Of a stretch of 64,000 bases of DNA, positions 6,837-15,903 are shown one piece after another. How positions within the stretch are numbered: the first letter of the stretch is position 1; the number at the start of each line of letters is the position of its first letter. The stretch covers positions 1-64,000 of the forward strand of contig MKTY01000021.1 in assembly GCA_001898485.1 (NCBI GenBank), written 5' to 3'. The position numbers and the translations under genes are program-made. The notes under the pieces are model-generated. The model searched no databases, was not told the origin of the DNA, and was given only the letters and a program-made list of their open reading frames with translations. The stretch is from Sphingobacteriales bacterium 46-32 (lineage in GTDB: Bacteria; Bacteroidota; Bacteroidia; Chitinophagales; Chitinophagaceae).

Positions 6837-9800
6837 TTATCTTTTAATCGTATAAGTATTACCATCTAAATCCGAGACACTGGTTGGCTGCCCTGTCTTT
6901 GGATCGTACTTAATAATAGCATCGCCACCGCTCCAATTTATTCTGGGACTACTACTATAAAAGTAGCTGGCGCGTAAGGGTAACCCAGCCTGAGCTCGTA
7001 AAATATTTTCCCAATACATAGCATTAATTTCTGACGGAGCAATTGTGAGACCAGCATAGCCTCCCATTTTTACCATTTCTCCACGAAAATGTTCTGAAGG
7101 CTTCCCACTCAAGATATCGAATACGTGTCCCAACTCATGCCCCATAACCTGTTGACTGTTTAAAGTAACTGCTACATTTCCTACATTTAATTCTGCCCGC
7201 AATCTTTCTGATTGGGATAAGTTTACTGTTAGTTCTTTTGAAGCTCCACTTCTAAACGCATTACTGGGATCTGTTCTTGCGTTTTTAGAGTTAGCCAAAA
7301 CAACATTAGCCTCACTGGCATTTATTTTGTCAGTAACCGGGTTAAAGTCATTATTTTGGTTGAGCCCATTATAATCATTCATTATACGTTTTGCGCTTTT
7401 GGAAGCAGCTCCTATATCAATTCCTTGTCTTGTTTTTGAATCTATCCACTCGTCTCCAACGAACCTTGCTTCATGTCTTCTTCCAAGTCCTAAAAAGCCA
7501 CTACGCCATCTTACAACTGCCGTATCCCCACGAGGGTCATTTTTTGATAATGGATTATTTGCCATTGTGGCATAAGGACTTTCTGTCCTATTAGGCTTAG
7601 GATCTACTTGCCACCATCTCCCAAGCTGTGGATCATGTGTTCTGAAAAACGCTTCTCCAATATTCAAATCAAAAGATTTTTCATACTCAATGCCGTTATA
7701 TTTCTTTTTATTCTCAGGATTACCAAACGCCAACGCCTTACTATTAATCCCAGCCATCGTCAACCCAAAAGGATAATAATGCGTTTCCTCCAGGATCGGT
7801 CCACGGATATGTGTGACCTGTAAATTATCAAAGAACACGTCAATGTTGGGCGTCTCATTGCTGACATAAATATACAAATAACCGCCTTTTGAAATATTAA
7901 TAGCAGCTGGTGTATGCGTGGTAAGTGTATTGTCTGCTCCCACCTGCTCAAAACCACTGCTGGCGGCTACATATTTAAACTGCTCGTCAAACAATACCCA
8001 GTTTACAAAGGCCTTGGGTTTGCTGGTCGTATAGCCGCTTTGGCTGTTCAGAAAACTGGTCACCTGGTTGTCCAGCACACTGGTGCTTTGCAACTGTGAC
8101 AAGGTTGCCCCACCATGCATCCCGGTTACGCCTCCGATCGCCGGCTCTAGTACATTGAGTATGCTGGTAAGTGGATTCACGGGTGTGCCAGGTGTAACCC
8201 CATTTTTTTTATACCAGCTTTTGGCAAACAGGTTTACCTTGTCACCCGCCATTACCTTCAGCACCATATTGGTACCGATCTTGGGGCCAGCGCCATTCAG
8301 CTTCTGGATAAAATCGTTGGGACTGGTATAGGTATCGCTGGGATAACCGGAGACCGTGCTCTTATTAACCCGGCCGGTGTCTACCCCACCGTAATAGTTA
8401 CGCTCGGTGGCCAGGCTGGCTGTTTCGAGGCTGGCTACCGGGTAAAAAGACGTATCCCGCTGCGTGGTCAGCAGCATCCGCACATTGCCCAGGTGGTCTT
8501 TGAGCATGTAATCGTAATGAAACGACAGGATCGAATCCGGATAGGCTGCGCTGAACCGGGGACGAATACGTCCTTCCTCCGTATCCACAAACTGCAGACG
8601 ATCCGTATAATCAGTCGTATTCCCATCCGTATCAACCATACTCTCCACTACTATTCCCGGCAGATAAGATGTGGTTGTAACCGTTGATATCGGCCGGCTG
8701 TCAGAAGGATATTCATCCACGGTTTTTTCCAGTTTGTTTCCGGCAGCATCATACACATATTTAATAGTACCCCTGATACCACCTGTAGCATTTCGGATGG
8801 TTATGTACCGGGGCAGATTGAGGTGATTGTACTCGATGCCATCCAGTGAAGATGTACCTATATCCTTGTTCAGGTCCCTGATCAGGTTTCCGTTACCATC
8901 ATATTTATAATCTTCCGTACTGGTGTTTTTGCTGGCAACACCGGGATGCAGTTTGGAGGTCCGGAAATCGCCCAGGCGGGTGTTGGTATCATTTACCGCA
9001 TCAATTACATTGAGCAGTTTGTTACTATATGGCATATAGTTATAAGCCAGCTGATCAATAGGACCAGGCGTAGTGCCCATTTTCCATGCCCGTTGTGTCA
9101 TGGCAAGAATATTGCCATTGGCATCGTAGCGAATAAACCAGTCATTGGCTGCCTGATCGCCGGTGACGGAATAATCCATTTCTGAATTGCTCCAGCTACC
9201 GCCAGAGGAGGCCGTTGTATTTTGCCGGAAGTCTGCCGTACCCAGGCGGTTGGCTGCATCGTACCGGAAATCATATTTACGACGTACCGCATCGCCTGCC
9301 GATTTCCAGGTCATGCCCACTATATTTCCATTGTACTGCAGCGGATGATAAAAATTCTCACCCGCTACCGTAGTATTCTTATCATAACCCAGTTCGAAAG
9401 CAAAGAACCGGTTGGCATACCCGCCAGCATTATTATCCTTTAAATAATTCCGGTTGGCACCCAACAACCAGCCCCGGATATTATAATCATAATCCTGTTG
9501 CTCTAATCCCGCATTGCTGTTATAAGCCGGATCGAGTTTCTTTTTCTTCAACTGCCCCAATGCATCATATTCGTTTTCGGCCAGGGTTGTCCAGCTACCG
9601 GGCATCGCACCACTATTTACCCTACTGTGCGCTATTTTCTTTTCTGTTTTTACCACACGCCCCAAACTGTCATACGTCATTTTGGTCTGGGTGACGATAG
9701 TCTGGCTATTGGTTCCTGGCTTTTCTACACTCGTAATCGTAAGCAAGGGTAATCCCTGCCAGCCATACTGAGTAGTAAATACATCAACACCCCGCTTCAC

Positions 9801-11351
9801 ATTATTTTTCATAGACTGGATCACCCGCGCCTTATCGTCATAGAAATTGACGGAGTACAGGTAATCGATGGTACCCAGTATCTGCGTTTTGGTGCCTGTC
9901 ACCAATCCTTTTGTGGCCGAGCTTTGCGTTAGCGCCTGCACATAAGGATAGCTTGTATTACTGGCCGCTAACAAATAGCTATCATACGTGGTACTCCGGG
10001 TACTGGGCAGCGGATTGCCGACTGCCGACAGCCAACTATAATCATCATAATAGGTAACCGTAAGCACGGTATAATTATATTCCGGCCAGCAACGGGTGGT
10101 ATAACCCGTTCCATTGCCTCCACTAGTTATGCGTTCTTCAAAACGATAATGATCATCGTCTGCAGCATCCCTTACCTGATCAATCGTGCCCCAGTACTGG
10201 TAAATACCCGTTACGACAGGGCGATTCAGCTCATCATACTTCGTCATCAGGTACTCCGAGTTGACCCGCTGAATAGAATCCTGGGTAAATACGAGCCGAT
10301 CCCATTTATCGTAGATCATATATACCTTACCCGCACCCGGCACTTTTTTTATGATCATCCGGCCGCGGCCATCATACTCGTACCGAAAACACTGTTCATT
10401 CAAAATAGCATTGCTCAGCGCTGTTATACTCCAGCTGTTGGCGATCAATAACTCTACCCCGCGTGGTTGTACCACACAGCGCAGGCGGCCCTGGTCATCA
10501 TACATATAATAAGTGCACAGCCAGCCCACATGACCTTTTCCGTTTCCATCGTCGGCCGTAGCAGTCAGCTGCACTTTTTTCAGCAGCACCTGGCCGTTTT
10601 TATCCTTAAACTCCACCACCTGCTTGCCATGCTCGTCTACCGTCACGGTTTTTTGCAATTGTCCGGCACCATATATGCCTGAGCTGGCATAACTGCCAAA
10701 GCTGCCGCTTACATTCGTCACATTCCAGATGCGCACACTGTCGGCCGTTTTGTTGAGCCAGTATTTGGTTTTTACGGAGCGGCGGTTGGCCTCCAGGCTT
10801 TCGCCGGAGCTGCCTACCCAGCTATTGCCGGGCGCAAAGACTTCGAGTGGGCGGCTCAGGGGCGAGTTCTCAAAATTGGTCTGCCCATAAAACCAGGTCT
10901 CGCCGGGGTATTGCCCTTTACTGAAGGCAGAGTCCTGCTGAAAGGGATTGAGTTTAAACAATCCATCGTTGAGCGATGCGTTGCCACCCGTGGTATTGGC
11001 CACAAAGGGCAGGTACTGGTAGCGCTCCCGTCCATAGGGATCGTATACCTGCGCTGTAACAAGGTCGGCTGCGGTGCCGCCCGTCAGCAGCGAGCCCTGT
11101 TTTAAAACCGTCTGCAGTGGCCGTCCCAGCCCATCCACATATTGCGTCGTCATCCGCGCCGTTTGCACTGATGTGGATACGGTAAAATCAGCGGCATTGC
11201 TTACAGGTCTGACCGCATCCCAGGTACGGATAAAATTGACCAGGCTGTCTGGTGAATAGCTACGGGGCAATACCTGCTGCGCAGTCGAAAACAGACCAGT
11301 CAGCAAACTGCTCAGCGTCAACGCTGTTGTATAATAGCGAAACAAACGCAT
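6837..11351 (-). CDS. RHS repeat protein (DUF6443 type) with HELGH metallopeptidase-like tip
   Basis: The product is 1504 aa. A signal peptide (about 1-25) precedes a DUF6443-type N-terminal region (SVQTARMTTQYVDGLGRPLQTV). Many YD/RHS repeats follow (YDPYGRERYQYLP, YDDQGRLRCVVQP, YDELNRPVVTG), which in this family build a closed shell around the C-terminal tip. The conserved [10 protein letters not shown] lies near residue 1190 and the RHS core DPQLGRWWQVDP near 1245. The tip has HELGH (1405-1409) and PSEINAMYWEN (E1441), a zincin-like arrangement. A secreted peptidase toxin is the likely role. It is the fourth gene of a tight operon and is followed by its putative immunity gene. Two orphan tips downstream share its pre-tip sequence. 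Peptidase activity is inferred from motif only. Confidence 0.85.
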   Translation of the reverse strand: MRLFRYYTTALTLSSLLTGLFSTAQQVLPRSYSPDSLVNFIRTWDAVRPVSNAADFTVSTSVQTARMTTQYVDGLGRPLQTVLKQGSLLTGGTAADLVTAQVYDPYGRERYQYLPFVANTTGGNASLNDGLFKLNPFQQDSAFSKGQYPGETWFYGQTNFENSPLSRPLEVFAPGNSWVGSSGESLEANRRSVKTKYWLNKTADSVRIWNVTNVSGSFGSYASSGIYGAGQLQKTVTVDEHGKQVVEFKDKNGQVLLKKVQLTATADDGNGKGHVGWLCTYYMYDDQGRLRCVVQPRGVELLIANSWSITALSNAILNEQCFRYEYDGRGRMIIKKVPGAGKVYMIYDKWDRLVFTQDSIQRVNSEYLMTKYDELNRPVVTGIYQYWGTIDQVRDAADDDHYRFEERITSGGNGTGYTTRCWPEYNYTVLTVTYYDDYSWLSAVGNPLPSTRSTTYDSYLLAASNTSYPYVQALTQSSATKGLVTGTKTQILGTIDYLYSVNFYDDKARVIQSMKNNVKRGVDVFTTQYGWQGLPLLTITSVEKPGTNSQTIVTQTKMTYDSLGRVVKTEKKIAHSRVNSGAMPGSWTTLAENEYDALGQLKKKKLDPAYNSNAGLEQQDYDYNIRGWLLGANRNYLKDNNAGGYANRFFAFELGYDKNTTVAGENFYHPLQYNGNIVGMTWKSAGDAVRRKYDFRYDAANRLGTADFRQNTTASSGGSWSNSEMDYSVTGDQAANDWFIRYDANGNILAMTQRAWKMGTTPGPIDQLAYNYMPYSNKLLNVIDAVNDTNTRLGDFRTSKLHPGVASKNTSTEDYKYDGNGNLIRDLNKDIGTSSLDGIEYNHLNLPRYITIRNATGGIRGTIKYVYDAAGNKLEKTVDEYPSDSRPISTVTTTSYLPGIVVESMVDTDGNTTDYTDRLQFVDTEEGRIRPRFSAAYPDSILSFHYDYMLKDHLGNVRMLLTTQRDTSFYPVASLETASLATERNYYGGVDTGRVNKSTVSGYPSDTYTSPNDFIQKLNGAGPKIGTNMVLKVMAGDKVNLFAKSWYKKNGVTPGTPVNPLTSILNVLEPAIGGVTGMHGGATLSQLQSTSVLDNQVTSFLNSQSGYTTSKPKAFVNWVLFDEQFKYVAASSGFEQVGADNTLTTHTPAAINISKGGYLYIYVSNETPNIDVFFDNLQVTHIRGPILEETHYYPFGLTMAGINSKALAFGNPENKKKYNGIEYEKSFDLNIGEAFFRTHDPQLGRWWQVDPKPNRTESPYATMANNPLSKNDPRGDTAVVRWRSGFLGLGRRHEARFVGDEWIDSKTRQGIDIGAASKSAKRIMNDYNGLNQNNDFNPVTDKINASEANVVLANSKNARTDPSNAFRSGASKELTVNLSQSERLRAELNVGNVAVTLNSQQVMGHELGHVFDILSGKPSEHFRGEMVKMGGYAGLTIAPSEINAMYWENILRAQAGLPLRASYFYSSSPRINWSGGDAIIKYDPKTGQPTSVSDLDGNTYTIKR

Positions 11352-11362
11352 GAATCCTTGTT

Positions 11363-11890
11363 TTAGGGAATGAGTAATTGTTCTATCAGGGATTGGATCG
11401 CGGTATCGCCCGGTGATACCTCACCGGCAAATACCCCGCAAATCTGACCGGATCTATCGATGAATACTTTTTGAAAGTCATCCTGAAGCTCCACGCCCAA
11501 CCGGCCATTTTCTGTGCCTGCCGCCAGCCAGCTATACAACGGATGACGGGCCGCGCCCCGAACAGAAGCTGGTTCCATAATCCTGAAATTGGTCGCATAA
11601 ACCGATGTACAGAAAAGGGCAATATCAGCTGCTGACCGGGACTCATGTCCGAAGCTATTACTTGGAAAAGCCAGTACCACCAGGTTCGTATCATAAGCTG
11701 CCTGCAAATCCCGCAGTTCTCCCAACTGCGCCGCATAACCCGGATGGCCGGTTGCAATGTTGACGATCAGTAATGGTTTGCCTGCAAACTGCGACAGAGG
11801 TAGCGGACGGCCCTGTATATCGGTCAGTGTAAATGAATAAATACTGCTTTGCCAGACTAAAAAGGGTAATATGAATTTGATAAGTTGCAT
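11363..11890 (-). CDS. Glutathione-peroxidase-like protein lacking the catalytic cysteine
   Basis: The product is 175 aa with a short hydrophobic N-terminus, probably a signal peptide or anchor. The body follows the glutathione peroxidase fold: YSFTLTDIQGRPLPLSQFAG, then LLIVNIA, then LVVLAFPSNSFGHE. Active enzymes have a Cys or Sec right after VN.AS; here the sequence is NIATGHPGY with H49 at that place, encoded by CAT and not TGA. The FPCNQF motif reads FPSNSF, so the second Cys and the catalytic Gln are also gone. It cannot work as a normal peroxidase. It sits between the two large RHS-type genes with 11-28 nt spacing, so a structural or chaperone role in the RHS pathway is likely. That role is inferred. 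Confidence 0.7.
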   Translation of the reverse strand: MQLIKFILPFLVWQSSIYSFTLTDIQGRPLPLSQFAGKPLLIVNIATGHPGYAAQLGELRDLQAAYDTNLVVLAFPSNSFGHESRSAADIALFCTSVYATNFRIMEPASVRGAARHPLYSWLAAGTENGRLGVELQDDFQKVFIDRSGQICGVFAGEVSPGDTAIQSLIEQLLIP

Positions 11891-11918
11891 ACCTGATTGC
11901 TTATTTTAAACATGTTTT

Positions 11919-14900
11919 TTATTCTTCGCCTCCGCCCCCACAGGGGCCGCTGTTGATTGTGCAGGCCGTTGTATTGTCTTCGGTATAAGTCGTACTGGTG
12001 GTACAATCGCTCCAGCGATAATAATAGCTGCAACGCCATATCCACTGCTGAGCGCTGTTTTTCATATACACTGTTGAGATATTGATCCGCACCCCCGTTT
12101 CGCAGACCCCGCCCACACATTTTTTGTCTACTCCGCTGCAATTGCTTGTATTGCAGGGAACCGGACACGCCGTCAGGTTGACCTCCGTACGATTGCGGGT
12201 CGTATTGTATGTGCCGCTGCAGGGGTTCATATCTTTTTCTGTTATGAGCTGGTAACCGGTATTCTGACCACCGCTCTGCTGACAACTTACCGACTGCATC
12301 TGCCAGTCGGCCGTTATAACACAACTGCCGGCCACATTATCATCTACCCAGCGGGTGCTTTGATAGCCCGAACTATTGGGGTTAATGTCCACTTCTTCAT
12401 GTTGCTGCATATTGATGCTGTATGCGGCATTGGCCGGGCAGGGCTTGCAACGCAGATTGCCGGTCGATCTCCACACGGCTGAAGAGACCCCATATGACCG
12501 GTACGCATAATTGATCTTGCGGATCACATGATTGTCTGCATTCCGTATGATGGTCAACCGTGCATCCCCATCATATTCATAATAAACTGCATTGTTGCGC
12601 GCATCTGTAGCCGAACTCATCCCGATCAATGGAATATACGTATACGTCTGCATCAGGGCTCCCGAAGGATACAGCCGGATATCATCCAGCTCCGACCCCG
12701 ATACCGTAACCAACCCCGGATTGGACAACTGCCACTGATACAATTTCCATTCCCGCACCGTTCGCTTCAGTACCCCATTGGTCCCATTGACCTGTGGCAC
12801 TGATACAGCCTTACTCCACAATTGAACCAGGTAGCTGCCCGAGGGCACCGTTTTGGTCAGCACACCGGAAAAGGTATAATCGCCCGTAAATCCACCGCTA
12901 CCCGAAAGACTGCCACTTGTATAACTCCAGTTGCCAAACGTATTGTTATTGGCCAGGCCGGCATACGCCACCTGACTGACCAATGCATACTTAACCTCAC
13001 ATACTGGCAGCCGATACACGCTATCCCACAGATAAATCGCTGTTTGATCGGGCTGCCTTCCCACTGCCAGCGGGTTGCCCCTGTTATCGTACTGCGTATA
13101 CACCAGTTCCGTAGACAATGTATCCATCGTCCGCGTACGAAGCCTGACAAATTCCGGCAACACATAGCTGGAGTCGCCAAACCAATCCCGGTACAGGGTC
13201 TTTGTATGCCCCCTGAGCGAATCGCCATAAAACTGCTTCTGCTCCACCGGCACTCCGATCATATTCTTGCCTACCAGCTTTCGGTAGACCGGGTCCGTTG
13301 CATAATCAGTCGCATAATACATCTCCTGACGTTCTGCAACCCCTTTACTATTGAGCGTGGTCTGCGTCCGCACCAGCGGATTGGCATGCGAACCATAAGA
13401 AAAATCAGTCTGGCTTAACAAACTGTCGCCCCCTGCATAATGGATGCTGCGTTTGTATTTCGGACGAATCCAGTAATCCACATAATGCGTTCGTATAATA
13501 TCAAAAGCCTCCATCCGGTCCTGCCGGGAACTCCAGGGTTCATACCGCTTGCGTACGTAATATGAATGAACAATAGGGCTCACCAAAATATCAGTCTCAT
13601 ATTCGGTTTCCTCTTTCGACACAATTTCAAAGGCCTGGTTAAATACGCGCACCTCCTTCACAAATCCCGAAAGCGTGGGAAACTGTCCCATCGACATATA
13701 GGGAATATCTGCCGATCCCAGCAGGGCCAGATGATTACCCCCCATCTCATGATTATAAAAAACAGTCTCCGTGCCGCCATTGACAAACAGGGAATCATCA
13801 CTTTCCAGCAGAGACGAATAATACAGCAGGCTGCCGCCATATCCATAACTGTACACGGCGTTGGTAGAACTGGAGGAGTAGTTCACCACCTGGCAGCTCG
13901 TTTCAAAAGCGCCAAAATCACCACAAAAGGTTTTTATAACCGTCTCGGTACGGTAATCAGGCGTACCCAGCAAGTGACCGGATGACAAATTGATATTAGC
14001 CAGCCCGGCATATTTATAAAATGTCTTCACCGTATCGCCCGTCAGGTGATCAATCTTTTTGATACTCTGCAAGCGCACCCCCGGCACAACGGCATTTCCG
14101 GTATCATAGATATCGGTGGCAGAAGTATCGTAGACAATAAGACCATAACCCCGCGCATACTCGTTCCGCACAGATATCTCAAACTTATAGGTATGCCCGG
14201 CCTGCACGGATACCGTAGCAGCGTTAGTGGAAACTCCTTTGGCGCTCCGCGATGCCAGCAGGGTCGATCCTTCATAGACGTTGGCAACAACCGATACCTG
14301 GTCTTCTTCCGGACCATAGCCATCGCTCAGGTTATAATCGGTTGCATAGGTGCTGAATGAAACGGTTTCATTTCTGACCGCAGTGAAAAATGCCTGATAG
14401 ACCGGAAAAGTACCCGATGACCCATTGCCCTCCACGCCCAAATGTTTTTTTGTATACCTTTTGGCCGTTTCTGTAATTGTGTTCGCTTCGTATGCGAATT
14501 CTTCGCTGCCTCCAGTCGGATAACGTACCTTTACCAGGGTACCCAGGCGGGCTTTTGCAGGGTCAGGTGAACGAAAACTGAAGTCAATAGAATTATTGGC
14601 ATTTAACATCGGAGGAATAAAATAGCCCAAGTTCCTTCCATTATAATAACCCAGGTAATCCTGGCTAAAGGTAATCGGCAGGGGCACCTCCGAAAGTCCG
14701 GCATAGGTGAAATGATACCCGTGCAGCGAATCAAGATAGGCCACATCTCTTTCATTCTGATACTCCAGAATATCTGTGAGAAAAAATCGACCCGTTATCC
14801 TGGAAGCACTGCCGGCTACATCATAATACTTGAAATCATACCGCTTCAGCCCAGGCACCTGCAGGGACCTTAACCGGTTGTCATCACCCAGATCCGGACG

Positions 14901-15890
14901 ATCCTCATACAAAAATGAAACCGACTGTCCGTCTGAAGTAGTAATCCCCGTCAGATAACGGGTAATATAACTCACCTTGTCTTCCTGCGTGGTATAGCTC
15001 AGGTAGGAGGAACAATCAGCACAAACCCCATCCCCCTCCCCGCCTATCGACTGCCGGTAGGTTTGAGTAATACCTGTAACATATTCTGTATTGATACTCG
15101 AATACGAAAACATAATGGAATCCCGGCCCGGCAATACTATCCTGTCCAGAAAAAAAGATGTTCGAAGCACATGCTTATACGCATTGTACTGCATCATATT
15201 AAGATCATCTGTCCGCTCATAGGCATCGCCAAAATAATACCGCACTCCATCCGGAGTAGTCAGCACAATTCGGCTGATACTGCCCGATGTACTCATGGGC
15301 GTTGCGCTTATCTGTACATCAATGCGTACATTACTGGCAGCATTCACCCGGGCCACATAATTGCTATCCAGTACAAACTTGCCGGAGTAACCGTTGACCG
15401 AAAACTGAAACTCATCCGGCTGCGCATCGATTCCACTGCTGGAGTTCGATGCATTCATACTGAATTCATACAATCCCCCTGAATCCACCGAATAGTCTGG
15501 ACGCTCCGAAAGCCGGCTCGAAAACTCATCCGGGCTCCCCTTCACACTCCGGGTGATAACACCGCCCGCCTGCAAACTCCATCCATGACCCACACGAGAA
15601 GAAGCCTCATCAGCCTTTAAGCCCTGGGTCTGGTACGACAATGACAGCGGCCAGCTAAAACTACCCAGCCGGATAACATACAATGGCACCTGCAGGCTCA
15701 TACCCCCCGTCGACTTATTGACCGTACCCAACCCTGCTTTCATAAATGCCACACTCTCCGGAGAAGCCGGCACAAGCTGCGGCATCTCCACCTTAAAAGC
15801 TGTCTGAGCACCAGCCGTTGCCGTACACAACATAGCCGCGCAAATCAACGTCACTAACAATCCATTCTTTTTTCCTGATATCCCTTTCAT
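11919..15890 (-). CDS. Large SpvB/RHS-like secreted protein
   Basis: The product is about 1323 aa. The start at 15890 gives a signal peptide (MKGISGKKNGLLVTLICAAM, ending AGAQ) and lies 13 nt after the previous stop. The in-frame ATG at 15920 would overlap that gene. The N-terminal part (SPESVAFMKAGLGTVNKSTG, VPLYVIRLGSFSWPLSLSYQ, VGHGWSLQAGGVITRSVKGS) is the SpvB/TcB-like start seen in Bacteroidota RHS-type proteins. The middle has degenerate YD repeats (YTQYDNRGNPLAVGR, AVYYEYDGDARLTIIRN). The last ~180 residues are rich in Cys, Asn and Thr (NTSNCSGVDKKCVGG) and end GGGGEE. The pairing with a shorter RHS toxin recalls the TcB/TcC arrangement, in which the two together form a cocoon. Here that is an inference. 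Confidence 0.75.
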   Translation of the reverse strand: MKGISGKKNGLLVTLICAAMLCTATAGAQTAFKVEMPQLVPASPESVAFMKAGLGTVNKSTGGMSLQVPLYVIRLGSFSWPLSLSYQTQGLKADEASSRVGHGWSLQAGGVITRSVKGSPDEFSSRLSERPDYSVDSGGLYEFSMNASNSSSGIDAQPDEFQFSVNGYSGKFVLDSNYVARVNAASNVRIDVQISATPMSTSGSISRIVLTTPDGVRYYFGDAYERTDDLNMMQYNAYKHVLRTSFFLDRIVLPGRDSIMFSYSSINTEYVTGITQTYRQSIGGEGDGVCADCSSYLSYTTQEDKVSYITRYLTGITTSDGQSVSFLYEDRPDLGDDNRLRSLQVPGLKRYDFKYYDVAGSASRITGRFFLTDILEYQNERDVAYLDSLHGYHFTYAGLSEVPLPITFSQDYLGYYNGRNLGYFIPPMLNANNSIDFSFRSPDPAKARLGTLVKVRYPTGGSEEFAYEANTITETAKRYTKKHLGVEGNGSSGTFPVYQAFFTAVRNETVSFSTYATDYNLSDGYGPEEDQVSVVANVYEGSTLLASRSAKGVSTNAATVSVQAGHTYKFEISVRNEYARGYGLIVYDTSATDIYDTGNAVVPGVRLQSIKKIDHLTGDTVKTFYKYAGLANINLSSGHLLGTPDYRTETVIKTFCGDFGAFETSCQVVNYSSSSTNAVYSYGYGGSLLYYSSLLESDDSLFVNGGTETVFYNHEMGGNHLALLGSADIPYMSMGQFPTLSGFVKEVRVFNQAFEIVSKEETEYETDILVSPIVHSYYVRKRYEPWSSRQDRMEAFDIIRTHYVDYWIRPKYKRSIHYAGGDSLLSQTDFSYGSHANPLVRTQTTLNSKGVAERQEMYYATDYATDPVYRKLVGKNMIGVPVEQKQFYGDSLRGHTKTLYRDWFGDSSYVLPEFVRLRTRTMDTLSTELVYTQYDNRGNPLAVGRQPDQTAIYLWDSVYRLPVCEVKYALVSQVAYAGLANNNTFGNWSYTSGSLSGSGGFTGDYTFSGVLTKTVPSGSYLVQLWSKAVSVPQVNGTNGVLKRTVREWKLYQWQLSNPGLVTVSGSELDDIRLYPSGALMQTYTYIPLIGMSSATDARNNAVYYEYDGDARLTIIRNADNHVIRKINYAYRSYGVSSAVWRSTGNLRCKPCPANAAYSINMQQHEEVDINPNSSGYQSTRWVDDNVAGSCVITADWQMQSVSCQQSGGQNTGYQLITEKDMNPCSGTYNTTRNRTEVNLTACPVPCNTSNCSGVDKKCVGGVCETGVRINISTVYMKNSAQQWIWRCSYYYRWSDCTTSTTYTEDNTTACTINSGPCGGGGEE

Positions 15891-15903
15891 AAAACATGCT
15901 TGC

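Noticed and set aside
11363-11890. Selenocysteine in the glutathione-peroxidase-like protein
   Set aside because: The codon at the Cys/Sec position is CAT (His), not TGA, so this is a true loss of the catalytic residue.
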